Below are positions 36,506 through 46,615 of a DNA stretch of 64,000 nucleotides, piece by piece (the stretch's first letter is position 1; the number at the start of each line of letters is the position of its first letter). The DNA comes from JALYOK01 sp963840785 (GTDB taxonomy: Bacteria; Pseudomonadota; Gammaproteobacteria; Burkholderiales; JALYOK01). The translations under genes were made by a program, and so were the position numbers. The stretch is taken from contig CAWJAF010000014.1 in the NCBI GenBank assembly GCA_963840785.1, positions 118,759 to 182,758 of the forward strand. Reading direction: 5' to 3'. Under the pieces are notes generated by a model. It did not search any database, was not told where the DNA came from, and saw nothing but the letters and a program-made list of their open reading frames with translations.

Positions 36506-37177
36506 CTATTTGGGTTCCATCAGCAGCGTTTCGATATCATTCATGACCACCTGCGGCAGCAGAAACGACGTTGTGTAAATCTCACGCACATCGCCTTTTC
36601 CGTCGATTAAAAACACTTTGAGAACGTGGCTCAACTCCTGACTGGTCCTACCCGTTTCCGCATTGACGACAACTTGCACGTCTTGGCCAAACCCTTCAAC
36701 CAACGGCTCAAGTGCGGCCGGCGATGGCGTCGTCAGAAAAAACCATTGCACACCCTGTCGAACGCGCACGTGGCTACCGCCGTAGTGCTGCATCATTTCC
36801 GGCGTATCGCGCAGCGGATCGAAACTCAAACTGACAAAGCGAATTTTGTCGGTCAACTCCGGCCGGGCAACAATGTGTTTTTTCAATTCGTCAAAAGTCT
36901 GGTAGGCCATCGGGCAGCCTTCCGGATCGGCGCACGAGGTATAAATAAACGACAGTAGCGTGATTTTGTCGCGGGTGAAATGCTGCAGCGACTTTGCCTC
37001 GCCATCGACATCGAGCACCGTTCCCTCGGGTACGGGCATGATGTGTTGCAGTTGGTAGGTGCCGGGTTTGGGCGGCTCGAAGCCGATAGATTTTAGTGAT
37101 TCTGCTTCTTCACTTGCCGCAACTTGTGAAAATAGCAACAGCATTAAAAATACCAATGCCGCGAGATATCCCAACAT
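36506..37177 (-). CDS. SCO1/SenC-family copper chaperone with CX5CP site
   Basis: 223 residues from ATG 37177 (MLGYLAALVFLMLLLFSQVAA, membrane/signal helix). An in-frame extension to 37243 exists only because repeat A is open there. Thioredoxin-like SCO fold: LLSFIYTSCADPEGCPMAYQTFDEL, FVSLSFDPLRDTPEMM, and the distal His in SHVLKVFLID. The copper motif is C-x5-CP rather than the classical CxxxCP. Its position between mtoX and mauG agrees with the reported role in copper loading of methanethiol oxidase. Confidence 0.9.
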   Translation of the reverse strand: MLGYLAALVFLMLLLFSQVAASEEAESLKSIGFEPPKPGTYQLQHIMPVPEGTVLDVDGEAKSLQHFTRDKITLLSFIYTSCADPEGCPMAYQTFDELKKHIVARPELTDKIRFVSLSFDPLRDTPEMMQHYGGSHVRVRQGVQWFFLTTPSPAALEPLVEGFGQDVQVVVNAETGRTSQELSHVLKVFLIDGKGDVREIYTTSFLLPQVVMNDIETLLMEPK

Positions 37178-37195
37178 TTGGCCCGAGGCCGGCCC

Positions 37196-37270
37196 CTCAT
37201 TCCCGCGTAGGCGGGCATCCATTTGGACTGCGAAGGTCAACATGGATTCCCGTTTTCAAGGGAATGACGG
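37196..37270. repeat. ATTCCCGC-family inverted repeat, imperfect copy
   Basis: CATTCCCGCGTAGGCGGGCATCCAT near 37198 faces ATGGATTCCCGTTTTCAAGGGAATG near 37240-37266, the same arm sequence as at 226-305 with several mismatches. It lies between mtoX and the SCO gene, inside what is otherwise an operon. Confidence 0.75.
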
Positions 37271-37334
37271 GGTAGCCTACCGGGTGGCCTAGGGCCAGGG
37301 CTGCAGGTTTGGTGCATATTTCCTTGGCGAACGA

Positions 37335-38665
37335 CTATTGTTTGGCGGCCGCCAACTTCTCGCTTTCGTTTTCATCAAACGCCGTCCTTAAAGACTTCGT
37401 CCCGAACTTCATATGATGCGCCCGTCCCAATTTTTCCTTATTGAAATCGACTTCGAAGGCCATGGTCAAGTCCTTGCCATCCCAGTTAAACGCGCGCACT
37501 ACTTGCTCGTTGTCATCGCCCTTTTTGTCCCAATTCGCGAGTAGCGACGAGGTAATATAAACGCGTTTACCGTCCCAGCTTTGCGACACCATGTTGACTT
37601 GCTTGCCGGTGACTTTTTCGAAGGTCTGCGTCGGCGCTTCAGGATTGCTCAAATCGAAATAGCGGGTCTTGCCGTCCATGAATGTGTTGACCCACAAACC
37701 CTTACCGTCGGCAGTAATACTGATGTCGACGGGCAACGGGATTTTCGCCGGATCGCCGATGGTTGCGACTTCTTTCGCCTGCCATTCGCCTTTGTCGTCC
37801 TGCTTGATCAGATGAATTTTCGACGTCAGCGCCGAGGCGGTCACTGCCCAATTGTCACCGGGCTTCAAACTCCAGCGGATTTCCAGCGGTGCGCCAGGGC
37901 ACACTTAAGACTTTCTTCGCTTTCATAGCTTTCAAATCCCACACCGCCATGGTGTTGCCGAAACGCTTCATCGCTTCGCCGTCTTTGATGAGCTTGCCTA
38001 GGTCCATCATGTAATTGTTCCAGCCGGTAAAGCTGGACGTCAGCAGCACGTTCTTGCCGGGATTGATGCCGATGTCGTAGCCGTAGCCATCACCGCCGTT
38101 ATCAGTCGGCATGTCGTATTTGGCAATGAAATCGCCCTTGTTGTTGTACATCACCATACCGGTCACGCCGCCGTGATCTTTCGTGTTTGACAGCGCGCCG
38201 ACCAACATGCGTCCGGGCATCGCGTAAAACGTGTGAGGTCCGACGTAACCGGTTTTTTCGCCCATGTTGGCGATGGTCTTGATCAGCTTTGGTTTCGCGG
38301 GATTACGCGCGATATCAAAAATGTAAATCTTGCTGGTGTCCAATCCACCCGCCCAGAGAAAACGCCGATCGTCGGTAAAGCCCATGTGGTGCGCCTCGCC
38401 ACGCTCGCCGACGGAATGGCTCGCGATCACTTTGCCGTACCGCTTCGATTTCGGATTGACGTCGATGGTGACGAGTTTATCTTGGCCATCGCCCAAGCCT
38501 TCCACGCCAAGTGTCCAGACATAAACGAAATCTTCTTGGCCTTTGATGAGTTTGGCCATGTAGGGTGAATTACAGGTTTCATCGGCAAAACTCGGCGCAA
38601 CATAACGCCAAACCTGCCAAGGCGAGCGAAGCGGCCAAAATGGTATGCGAAATACGTGGATTCAT
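37335..38665 (-). CDS. mtoX: Methanethiol oxidase (selenium-binding protein 56 family), two frameshifts
   Basis: Oxidises CH3SH with O2 to formaldehyde, H2S and H2O2 in the periplasm. AGGAGG 5 bases before ATG 38665; signal peptide NPRISHTILAASLALAGLAL. One indel near 38600 shifts into APSFADETCNSPYMAKLIKGQEDFVYVWTLG, the SBP56 opening with its conserved Cys. It then reads intact (GEAHHMGFTDDRRFLWAGGLDTSKIYIFD, GPHTFYAMPGRMLVGALSN, PGKNVLLTSSFTGWNNYM) to a second indel near 37903, and resumes PGAPLEIRWSLKPGDNW to the end (FNKEKLGRAHHMKFGTKSL). About 443 residues, as expected. The SCO1/SenC and MauG genes downstream match the operon described for Hyphomicrobium mtoX. Confidence 0.9.
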
Positions 38666-38743
38666 TTTTCCCTCCTAAGATGAATGAGATCGAACGATTA
38701 ACGTTAGAATGATACTCGTATTCCGTCAATTTCTTGAAGAACA

Positions 38744-39109
38744 ATGCTACGTAGCGCGCTTGCACCACCTCCCTATTCCGTCGACCGAGAAACGCTCGAA
38801 AACGAAGTCGAGATCGACGTCTTTCGCGCCAGCGGGCCGGGCGGCCAACACGTCAACAAAACCAACTCCGCGCTGCGTCTGAAACACGCGCGGTCGGGCG
38901 TGGTCGTCATCGCGCAGGATTCGCCATCGCAATTTCGTAATAAAGAAATCGCGTTTGAACGTTTGATCGAACGCTTAAAAAAACTCAATCACGTGCCGAA
39001 AAAGCGCGTTAAGACCCGGCCCACACTAGGCTCAAAAGAACGCCGCATCGCCGCAAAAAAACGCGAAGGTGCGATCAAGCAAGGGCGCGGAAAAGTAGAC
39101 ATGGAATGA
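38744..39109 (+). CDS. Peptide chain release factor-like protein (GGQ domain)
   Basis: 121 residues. Catalytic GGQ in VFRASGPGGQHVNKTNSALRLKH and a basic C-terminal tail (HVPKKRVKTRPTLGSKERRIAAKKREGAIKQGRGK) that could enter the ribosomal mRNA channel. No stop-codon-recognition domain. It resembles ArfB/mtRF-R type ribosome-rescue factors. Translationally coupled (ATGA) to acyP. Confidence 0.85.
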   Translation: MLRSALAPPPYSVDRETLENEVEIDVFRASGPGGQHVNKTNSALRLKHARSGVVVIAQDSPSQFRNKEIAFERLIERLKKLNHVPKKRVKTRPTLGSKERRIAAKKREGAIKQGRGKVDME

Positions 39110-39381
39110 TTGCAACCAAGCACCTAAAGATCACAGGCAACGTTCAAGGCGTCGGTTTTCGTGCCGCGATGTATCGCGAAGCGGTACGGTTAAACGTTAC
39201 GGGCTGGGCGCGAAATCGTAAAGATGGCTCGGTTGAAGCCGTGATTCAAGGGCCCGAAAAAGCCATCGCGGCGATCTTAACCTGGGCGTATCACGGGCCA
39301 CCAGGCGCGCGGGTTGATCAAATTGACGAGAAGCCAGTCGATGGCGTCTTTCCCGACTTTGATTTGCTTTCGACTGAATGA
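39106..39381 (+). CDS. acyP: Acylphosphatase
   Basis: 91 residues. Catalytic Arg in GNVQGVGFRAAMYREAV and Asn in GWARNRKDGSVEAVIQG, the two acylphosphatase signatures. Hydrolyses acyl phosphates such as carbamoyl phosphate. The start overlaps the preceding gene by four bases. Confidence 0.95.
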   Translation: MIATKHLKITGNVQGVGFRAAMYREAVRLNVTGWARNRKDGSVEAVIQGPEKAIAAILTWAYHGPPGARVDQIDEKPVDGVFPDFDLLSTE

Positions 39382-39390
39382 TTTGCCGCT

Positions 39391-39650
39391 TTGTCATTGC
39401 GCGGCGCACAGCGACGAAGCAATCTTGTATTTCACCGCCGTAAAAGCGAGATTGCTTCGTCACTTCGCTCTTCGCAAAGACGACTGAGACGGCGCCCGAA
39501 GAAGCCCGTGGATAGTGGCTCTCAGCCACGCGCTCCCGTTGCCATTCGCGCGAATGCGGGAATCCATTTGGCGTGTGAAAAACTGAGTTAGTGAAAATTT
39601 AGAGGTCTTACAGATTCCCGCGTTTGCGGGAATGGCACTAACGGAACTGA
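39391..39650. repeat. Composite repeat block
   Basis: Three elements in a row. A GAAGCAATCT/AGATTGCTTCG inverted repeat at about 39414-39460, flanked by CATTGCG and CGCAAAGAC ends; GTGGATAGTGGCTCTCAGCCACGCGC near 39509, family B-like; and an ATTCCCGC-family copy (GCGAATGCGGGAATCCATTT near 39552 and GATTCCCGCGTTTGCGGGAATGGCA near 39614). No gene between acyP and slt. Confidence 0.65.
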
Positions 39651-39662
39651 AACAACATACGA

Positions 39663-40337
39663 CTAAGAAGGACGCTTACGGCTAACCATTTCGTATTCCG
39701 CGCGACGAACGTTGGCAGTCCATCTATTTTTCCACGCGTTTACGACCAGTGTCGGATATTCAGCCTTACCTAGGCTACCGTTGTAGCGGCCAAGGGCGCG
39801 GAAGTAGTCGCCGCGTTCAATATCGAGATAGTGGCGCAAAATGATGCAACCGTAACGCAGATTGGTGCGCAAATTGAAGAGGTTATGATCTTTGCTGCCA
39901 ATTTGTTTGACCCAAAACGGCATCACTTGCATGAAACCGCGTGCACCAACGGACGATAACGCGTACTTTCTAAAATTACTTTCGACTTGGATCAATCCCA
40001 ACACTAATTCCGGATCTAGCCCGGCACGCATCGATTCATAATGAACCGTGCGCAGAAAATCCAGGCTATCTTCAACTTCGCCGAATTTCTTTTTCAAACG
40101 CTTCGACATTTCGCCGAGCCAAGCCTTCTCCTGAGCTTCGGATTCAAAATAGGCGCGAGTGATGGGCGTATCCGCGACAGCTTTGTGCAACGCCGATTTG
40201 ACGCTATCGGACAATTGCTCTTCGCGCTGTGCGCCTGCATGAGCCAGACAAATCGCGAACGAAAGGGACAACGCAACGACCGCGCGGGGGAAAATCTTGT
40301 AAAGCCAGAGCGAGCGGGGGAAATTCATAACCGTCAT
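39663..40337 (-). CDS. Lytic transglycosylase (SLT domain)
   Basis: 224 residues; signal peptide through AICLAHA. SLT catalytic Glu in LVLGLIQVESNFRKYALSSVGARGFMQVMPFW, then NLRTNLRYGCIILRHYL and ALGRYNGSLGKAEYP. Cleaves peptidoglycan glycan strands. The start overlaps the proS stop (ATGA), so the pair is co-translated. Confidence 0.92.
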   Translation of the reverse strand: MTVMNFPRSLWLYKIFPRAVVALSLSFAICLAHAGAQREEQLSDSVKSALHKAVADTPITRAYFESEAQEKAWLGEMSKRLKKKFGEVEDSLDFLRTVHYESMRAGLDPELVLGLIQVESNFRKYALSSVGARGFMQVMPFWVKQIGSKDHNLFNLRTNLRYGCIILRHYLDIERGDYFRALGRYNGSLGKAEYPTLVVNAWKNRWTANVRRAEYEMVSRKRPS

Positions 40338-42029
40338 TTTAGCCGTTGCAGCAGGCTTTGCAAGTCCAGTTTGTGAACTTCCGCCTCGCCACGTCTTTGA
40401 TATTCATAAATATTTTCTTTTAAGCCGCGTTCGCCGACGACAATCCGATGGGGCACGCCAATCAATTCCTGATCGGCGAACATCACGCCGGGACGTTCGT
40501 CGCGGTCGTCGAGCAGAACTTCCACGCCCATGGCGGTGATTTCCTCATGCAATTTCTCCGCCGCCGCGCGAACTTCAGCGCTTTTCTTGAAGCCGATCGG
40601 CGCGATATAAACCTGAAATGGCGCCATGGATTTCGGCCAAATAATGCCACGCTCATCGTAATTCTGCTCAATCGCCGCCGCGACGATACGCGACACGCCG
40701 ATACCGTAACAACCCATTTCCATGGTTTGCGATTTGCCGCCTTCGTCGAGAAACGTCACACCGAGCGCTTCGGAATATTTTTTGCGCAGCTGGAAAATGT
40801 GCCCAACTTCGATCCCGCGCGCAATTTGCAACAAGCCTTTGCCATCGGGGCTGGGATCGCCGGCGACGACGTTGCGGATGTCGGCAATTAAACTCGGTTC
40901 GGGCAAATCGCGGCCCCAATTCACGCCGGTCAGATGAAAGCCAACCTCGTTAGCACCGCAAACAAAATCGCTCATCGCTGCGACCGTGCGGTCGGCGATG
41001 ATGGTCATTCCATCAACCCAACCGGTCCCATGTAACCAACCGGCACATTTGGCTTGGGTTTGAATTTCTTCCGCGCTTGCCATACGAAAATCTTGCAAGC
41101 CCGGAATTTTGCCGGCTTTGACCTCGTTCAGCGAGTGATCGCCGCGCAATAACAACATCACTAATTTTTCGCCCGCAACAACGACAATGGATTTCACGGT
41201 TTGCGTTAGTGGCAATTTGAGAAGTTCTGCGACATCTTCGCAGGTCTTTTTGCCTGGCGTGGCGACTTTAGTCATTGCCTGAGGATGCCGCGCCCCGCTT
41301 GGCTTCTGGCGCGATCGCTTCTGCCAATTCGGTGTTCGCCGCGTAGTCAGAAGTCGGGCAAAACGCTATCGCGTCTTCTCCGGAATCGGCGAGCACATGA
41401 AACTCATGAGAGCCCGTTCCGCCGATGGCGCCCGTGTCCGCGGCGACAGAACGAAACTTCAATCCGAGCCTTGTGAACACGCGCGAATAAGCGTCGTACA
41501 TCGCTTGATACGTCACTTTCAGGCTCGCCTCATCGACGTGAAACGAGTAGGCATCTTTCATGACAAATTCCCGCGCGCGCATCACGCCAAAACGCGGGCG
41601 AATCTCGTCGCGAAATTTCGTTTGGATCTGATAAAAATTAATCGGCAATTGCCGATAACTTTTGACCTCGCGCCGCACGATGTCGGAAATCACTTCTTCG
41701 TGCGTCGGGCCGAAACAAAAATCGCGATCGTGACGATCTTTGATCTTCAACATCTGCGGACCGAATTGCGCCCAGCGCCCCGATTCCTGCCACAGCTCCG
41801 CCGGCTGGACGGCGGGCATCAACAATTCGATCGCACCCGCGCGATCCATTTCTTCGCGCACCACATTTTCCACTTTGCGCAACACGCGCAAACCGAGCGG
41901 CATCCAGCTATAAAGCCCCGAGCCGAGTTTTTTGATCAGACCAGCGCGCAGCATCAATTTATGACTGACGAGTTCCGCTTCGGCGGGCGCTTCTTTTAGG
42001 GTGGAAAGAAAAAACTGTGAGACACGCAT
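40334..42029 (-). CDS. proS: Prolyl-tRNA synthetase, one frameshift
   Basis: Bacterial-type ProRS. Class II motifs: opening MRVSQFFLSTLKEAPAEAELVSHKLMLRAGLIKKLGSGLYSWMPLGLRV, RDFCFGPTHEEVISDIVRREV, FRDEIRPRFGVMRAREFVMKDAYSFH. The YbaK-like editing insert (KKTCEDVAELLKLPLTQTVKSIVV) begins in the second frame, and GCYGIGVSRIVAAAIEQNYDERGIIWP and the anticodon domain follow. The frame changes by one base near 41270, so the gene reads as two halves. Total ~565 residues is normal. An essential gene, so the break is likely a sequence error. Confidence 0.93.
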
Positions 42030-42233
42030 AGTTTAAGACTTATTTTTCGCTGGTAACGGGGAGAAACACAAGGTGCCGCTTGAGACGGCTAACGCGCTGG
42101 CTGCGATCATTATAAAGAATCGGCCTAACCGAGTAAAACGCACTCGCATAAAGCGATGCCCTGAGAGGCAATGCCAGAGCGCCTCTTCAGGCACATCATG
42201 CGCAAAGGCAATCCGGAAGCCGCGCTTAGGGCA
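42030..42233. repeat. Intergenic with degenerate family B copy at ~42157-42215
   Basis: GATGCCCTGAGAGGCAATGCCAGAGCGCCTCTTCAGGCAC: GCCCTGAGAGGC and GCGCCTCTTCAGGC can pair. Located between glpQ and proS, both on the minus strand. No coding sequence seen. Confidence 0.5.
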
Positions 42234-43397
42234 TCAGTTCCTAGGTTGTGTTAATTGGTGAATGTGCCGGGCTGTCACAGCGGAATCGGCGAAATCGCTG
42301 AACACACCGTCAATACCTAATGCGAAAAATTTCAGATATTCCGCAATCGGATTGCCTCGATAATCGGACGGCAATCGATGTGGCTCGCTGCGAAAAGTCC
42401 ACGCATGGACAAGCAGGCCGGCGCCATGTGCATCGTCGATAATTTTCGATGGTGAAATCAACGTTCGATTTGCTTCGTTGTAAGCGGCCATGCCGGTCGC
42501 CTGAGTGTTAGAACTGATGATGAAAGGCTTCCAAACACCGATTCCCTCCGCGTAAGATCTAACTTCCTGCAATCCTTGCGATGTGAGCATATCGCCAAAC
42601 GTGCGCGATTCGCCCGCAACGGTCCAATCGTACGGCCGCGCAAAAGGCGGATTGAACTCCAAGACGCCTTCCCCGCTCACGCCACTTGCCGCAACCAATT
42701 GAATTTGTTTCACCGAAATTCGCTCGCGCAAATAGCGCAAACTGCTTGGCTCGAACGATTGAATGAACACGGGTGCCGCACGGTTCTGCCAACCAGCCAT
42801 TTGCAATGCGGCGATGAGGCGATCTTCAAGCGGCAGGCCGAGCGCGCGATGATAGGTCGGATGTTTGGTCTCGGGATAAATGCCGATGACACGATTTTTC
42901 TCTTTTGATTTTCTTTTTGTTAACGCGATAATTTCAACGAAAGTCGGCACTTTAAACTGGCCATTGAACGATTGATCGCGCTCGGCAAATTGTTGCACGG
43001 CACCCAGAGTTTTGATTTCCGCGAGGGTAAAATCGCTGGCGAAAAAGCCAACTTCCTCCACGCCATCGACCTTCATTTTGCGTTTGCGATCGGCAAACTC
43101 GGCGCGGCTCGAAACATTCGTCGTCGCGATTAAATTCGGCTCGTGCCGCGCGATCAAATGACCGTCTTTCGTCGCGACCAGATCCGGCTCGATGAAATCG
43201 GCTCCGAGATCGATCGCCAATGCGTAAGCTTCCATCGTGTGATCCGGCAGATAGCCACTGGCGCCGCGATGGGCGATGACGATCGGATGTGGTGTGTCAG
43301 CGAGTTGCGGCGTTATCATTGCGCAACCCGCGCTGAGTAACGTAAAAAAAATCGGGTTAAGGAAAAATCGCCGCTGCGAACTCTCATCTGCACTCAC
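42234..43397 (-). CDS. glpQ: Lipoprotein glycerophosphodiester phosphodiesterase
   Basis: 387 residues from a GTG at 43397 that overlaps the preceding stop (GTGA). Lipoprotein signal with lipobox LLSAGC (FFLNPIFFTLLSAGCAMITP). GDPD motifs: IVIAHRGASGYLPDHTMEAY, GADFIEPDLVATKDGHLIARHEP, IGIYPETKHPTYHRALG. The second-site Glu of EHT is Asp here. Hydrolyses glycerophosphodiesters to glycerol-3-phosphate. A longer frame upstream to 43568 only overlaps the neighbouring gene. Confidence 0.92.
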   Translation of the reverse strand: MSADESSQRRFFLNPIFFTLLSAGCAMITPQLADTPHPIVIAHRGASGYLPDHTMEAYALAIDLGADFIEPDLVATKDGHLIARHEPNLIATTNVSSRAEFADRKRKMKVDGVEEVGFFASDFTLAEIKTLGAVQQFAERDQSFNGQFKVPTFVEIIALTKRKSKEKNRVIGIYPETKHPTYHRALGLPLEDRLIAALQMAGWQNRAAPVFIQSFEPSSLRYLRERISVKQIQLVAASGVSGEGVLEFNPPFARPYDWTVAGESRTFGDMLTSQGLQEVRSYAEGIGVWKPFIISSNTQATGMAAYNEANRTLISPSKIIDDAHGAGLLVHAWTFRSEPHRLPSDYRGNPIAEYLKFFALGIDGVFSDFADSAVTARHIHQLTQPRN

Positions 43398-43690
43398 GAC
43401 ATCCCTTCGAAATAAACGTTGTCGTCGAACAAACTCAATTGCTTGCGCTCGGCGCGCGCGACGGCTTCCACCGCGCGCTTCGCCTCCGCGAGCGTCGCGG
43501 CGACGGCGGTTTTTGTGAACGATTGCCAGGCATATTTTTTGCCGTCCAAATCCGTCGGTTGAATCCACACGCGGCCGAGTTTTTGTTTACCCAACCAGTA
43601 AACATGACTCATATAGCCCCGCTCCCAAACCGGCACGGCAGCGCGCGGCGCACGTTTTCGTCCATTAGTCGCAAGGGATTTTTTCGCCAT
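43394..43690 (-). CDS. Conserved hypothetical small basic protein
   Basis: 98 residues, not recognised. Basic N-terminus (MAKKSLATNGRKRAPRAAVPV), a middle with VWERGYMSHVYWLGKQKLGRVWIQPTDLDGKKYAWQ, and a helical C-terminal part (AATLAEAKRAVEAVARAERKQLSLF). No signal or membrane segment. Its stop overlaps the glpQ GTG start, which supports it being a real co-translated gene. Confidence 0.65.
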   Translation of the reverse strand: MAKKSLATNGRKRAPRAAVPVWERGYMSHVYWLGKQKLGRVWIQPTDLDGKKYAWQSFTKTAVAATLAEAKRAVEAVARAERKQLSLFDDNVYFEGMS

Positions 43691-43707
43691 CGTCGTTCAC
43701 TCGCGAA

Positions 43708-44214
43708 TTATTCGAGGCGCTTAAACACCAGGGTCATCACCTTGGTTTTCCCATCGGGCGGGCCTTTGATCGGCGGCGTTTTGACGTTCATCATATCGCC
43801 CTCGACAATAACATAGCGAAACTGTTCAGTCCCGACCCAGTTTTGAAAAGTCGCGACTTCGACACGATGCATGATACCCTCCAGGGTAATGTTGTAGGTG
43901 CCGGAATACGCAACATTGGTCGAAAATGCTAGCGCACGTTCCTCGGCCGGCGTGCTAAACCGATCACCGCTCAACAACTCGCGCCCGTCAGCGGAAAGAT
44001 TCACCGTCATGCGTCCGCCCAGCGTGTAGATCAAATAACCGTTCGGCTTTTCGCCGAATACGTTGCTGATCTTGCCGGTTTCCGAATCTTCGGAAACCCA
44101 AGAAAATAACCGCCACGTACCGATCACAGATTTGTCTGCGGCGCTCGCGCTGAGCGCCAAAAATATTGAAGCAATCAATCCTGCGAAACCGACAATTCTT
44201 AAAGCGCGATTCAT
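43708..44214 (-). CDS. Secreted lipocalin-like domain protein
   Basis: 168 residues; signal peptide ending ALSASA. Lipocalin-like (Lipocalin_5 type) pattern: VIGTWRLFSWVSEDSETGKISNVFGEKPNGYLIYTLGGRMTV, with beta-strand repeats to the end (VMTLVFKRLE). Ligand unknown. Upstream of and in the same direction as the small protein and glpQ. Confidence 0.75.
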   Translation of the reverse strand: MNRALRIVGFAGLIASIFLALSASAADKSVIGTWRLFSWVSEDSETGKISNVFGEKPNGYLIYTLGGRMTVNLSADGRELLSGDRFSTPAEERALAFSTNVAYSGTYNITLEGIMHRVEVATFQNWVGTEQFRYVIVEGDMMNVKTPPIKGPPDGKTKVMTLVFKRLE

Positions 44215-44356
44215 ATGTCGACTTATAGCTATGTTAAAAAACGATAGTTTAGCCGATCAGGCACATTTCCCCATCGAAATAATTTTCTCGTTTCAGGCCC
44301 AATAATCCCTTAGAATTCGCGCTTTACGCTGCACGATTCACCTCTAGGAGACCGAT

Positions 44357-46615
44357 TTGCGATTTAATTTCCCGATCGTCATCATCGACGAAGACTTCCG
44401 CTCCGACAACGCAAGCGGCCTTGGCATTCGCGCGCTCGCCCAAGCCATCGAAAAAGAAGGCACGGAAGTGTTGGGCGTCACCAGCTTTCGCGATACGGCG
44501 ATGTTCGCGCAGCAGGCGAGCCGCGCGTCGGCTTTGTATTGTCGGTGGACGATGAGGAATTCGAAACGAACGGCTCCGGCACTGATGCGGTAAAAGATAT
44601 CCGCCGCTTTGTCGAAGAAATTCGCTGGCGCAATGCTGATGTGCCGATTTTCCTGTTCGGCGAAACCCGCACCACGCGCCATTTGCCGAACGACGTGTTG
44701 CGCGAATTGCACGGCTTCATTCATATGTTCGAGGACACGCCGGAATTCGTCGCGCGTTACGTCATCCGCGAAGCGCGCTCCTATTTGAACAGCCTCGCGC
44801 CGCCATTTTTCAAAGCGCTGACCAACTACGCGCAGGATGGCAGTTATTCCTGGCATTGCCCCGGCCACAGCGGCGGCGTGGCGTTTTTGAAAAGCCCGGT
44901 CGGGCAAATGTTCCATCAATTTTTTGGCGAGAACATGCTGCGCGCCGACGTGTGCAATTCCGTCGACGAGCTCGGCCAATTGCTCGATCACTCCGGCCCG
45001 GTCGCCGCGTCCGAACACAACGCCGCGCGAATTTTCGGCGCCGATCATTTGTTCTTCGTCACCAACGGCACGTCGACGTCGAACAAAATCGTCTGGCACG
45101 CCACCGTCGCGCCGAACGATATCGTCATCGTCGATCGCAATTGCCATAAATCGATTTTGCATGCGATCACCATGACCGGCGCGATTCCGATTTTCTTGCC
45201 GCCGACGCGCAATCACTACGGCATCATCGGCCCGATTCCGGAAACGGAATTTCATCCGGAAAATATTCAACGCCGCATCGACGCGAATCCGTTTGCGGCA
45301 AATCTGAAAACCAAGCCGCGCATTTTGACGTTGACGCAAAGCACTTACGACGGCGTGCTTTACAACGTCGATCGCATTAAGTCGTTGCTCGGCGATTCCA
45401 TCGACACGCTGTTGTTCGACGAAGCGTGGCTGCCACATGCGGTCTTTCACGAGTTTTATACCGGTATGCACGCCATCGGCAAGGATCGGCCACGCTCGCA
45501 AGATGCGATGGTATTCGCAACGCAATCGACCCACAAAATGCTCGCCGGCTTGTCGCAAGCCTCGCAAATTTTGGTGCAGGAAAGTCAAACGCGCCAACTC
45601 GATCGGCACATTTTCAACGAAGCCTATTTGATGCATGTTTCCACTTCGCCGCAATACGCGATCATCGCGTCGTGCGACGTGGCCGCCGCGATGATGGAGC
45701 CGCCCGGTGGCACCGCGCTGGTGGAAGAATCGATCACCGAAGCGCTGGATTTTCGCCGCGCCATGCGCCAAGTCGACGACGAATACGGCGACTCCTGGTG
45801 GTTCAAAGTATGGGGGCCGGAAAACCTCGCGGCCGAAGGCATCGGCACGCGCGACGATTGGATGCTGCATCCCGGCGAAAGTTGGCATGGTTTTAGCAAC
45901 GTGGTCGAAGGCTTCAACATGCTCGATCCGATCAAGGCCACGATCATCACGCCGGGCTTGGACGTCGACGGCAACTTTGCCGATACCGGCATTCCTGCCG
46001 CCGTCGTTACAAAATATCTGGCCGAGCACGGCGTGGTGGTGGAAAAGACCGGGCTGTATTCGTTCTTCGTGATGTTCACCATCGGCATCACCAAAGGCCG
46101 CTGGAACACGCTCGTCACCGAGCTGCACCAATTCAAAGTGGATCACGATACCAACCAACCCTTGTGGCGCGTCATGCCGGAATTCGTCGCCGCGCATCCG
46201 CAATATGAAAAAGTTGGATTGAAGGATTTATGCGCGCGCATTCACGCCGCTTATCGCGACAACGACATCGCGCGGCTGACCACGGAAATGTATATCTCGC
46301 CGATGGAACCGGCGATGCGCCCCGCCGACGCGTTCGCCAAGCTCGCCCATCGCGAAATTGATCGCGTGCCGATCGACGCTACTCAATGGCCGCGTAACAA
46401 GCATTTTATTGACGCCTTATCCGCCCGGCATTCCGCTGTTGATTCCGGGCGAGCGTGTCAATCCGGTCATCGTGAAATATCTGCAATTTGCGCGGCAATT
46501 CAATGCCCTATTCCCAGGTTTCGAAACCGACATTCACGGCTTGGTTGAGGAACAGATCGACGGCCAGGTCGAGTATTTCGTCGACTGTGTCCGTGAACCC
46601 AACATTGATGCCTAG
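44357..46615 (+). CDS. Orn/Lys/Arg decarboxylase, two compensating frameshifts
   Basis: About 752 residues, usual for the inducible acid-resistance-type PLP decarboxylases. The TTG start at 44357 has TAGGAG 6 bases upstream (RFNFPIVIIDEDFRSDNASGLG, receiver-like wing domain). Indels near 44535 and 46385 interrupt an otherwise intact protein. PLP site: MVFATQSTHKMLAGLSQASQI (Lys of STHK); HCPGHSGGVAFLKSPVG, VDRNCHKSILHAI and FDEAWLPHA are also diagnostic. Lys, Arg and Orn decarboxylases are not separable from these motifs. The arginine-oxidase cassette begins 630 bases downstream, so an arginine link is possible but unproven. Confidence 0.9.

Noticed and set aside
37178..37243. N-terminal extension of the SCO protein
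   Set aside because: The extra residues are encoded by the ATTCCCGC repeat; a normal signal helix starts at 37177.
44344..46203. Long minus-strand open frame (619 codons) opposite the decarboxylase
   Set aside because: It lies entirely antisense to a clearly conserved PLP decarboxylase and its Arg/His-rich, low-complexity translation matches no family; a by-product of codon bias.
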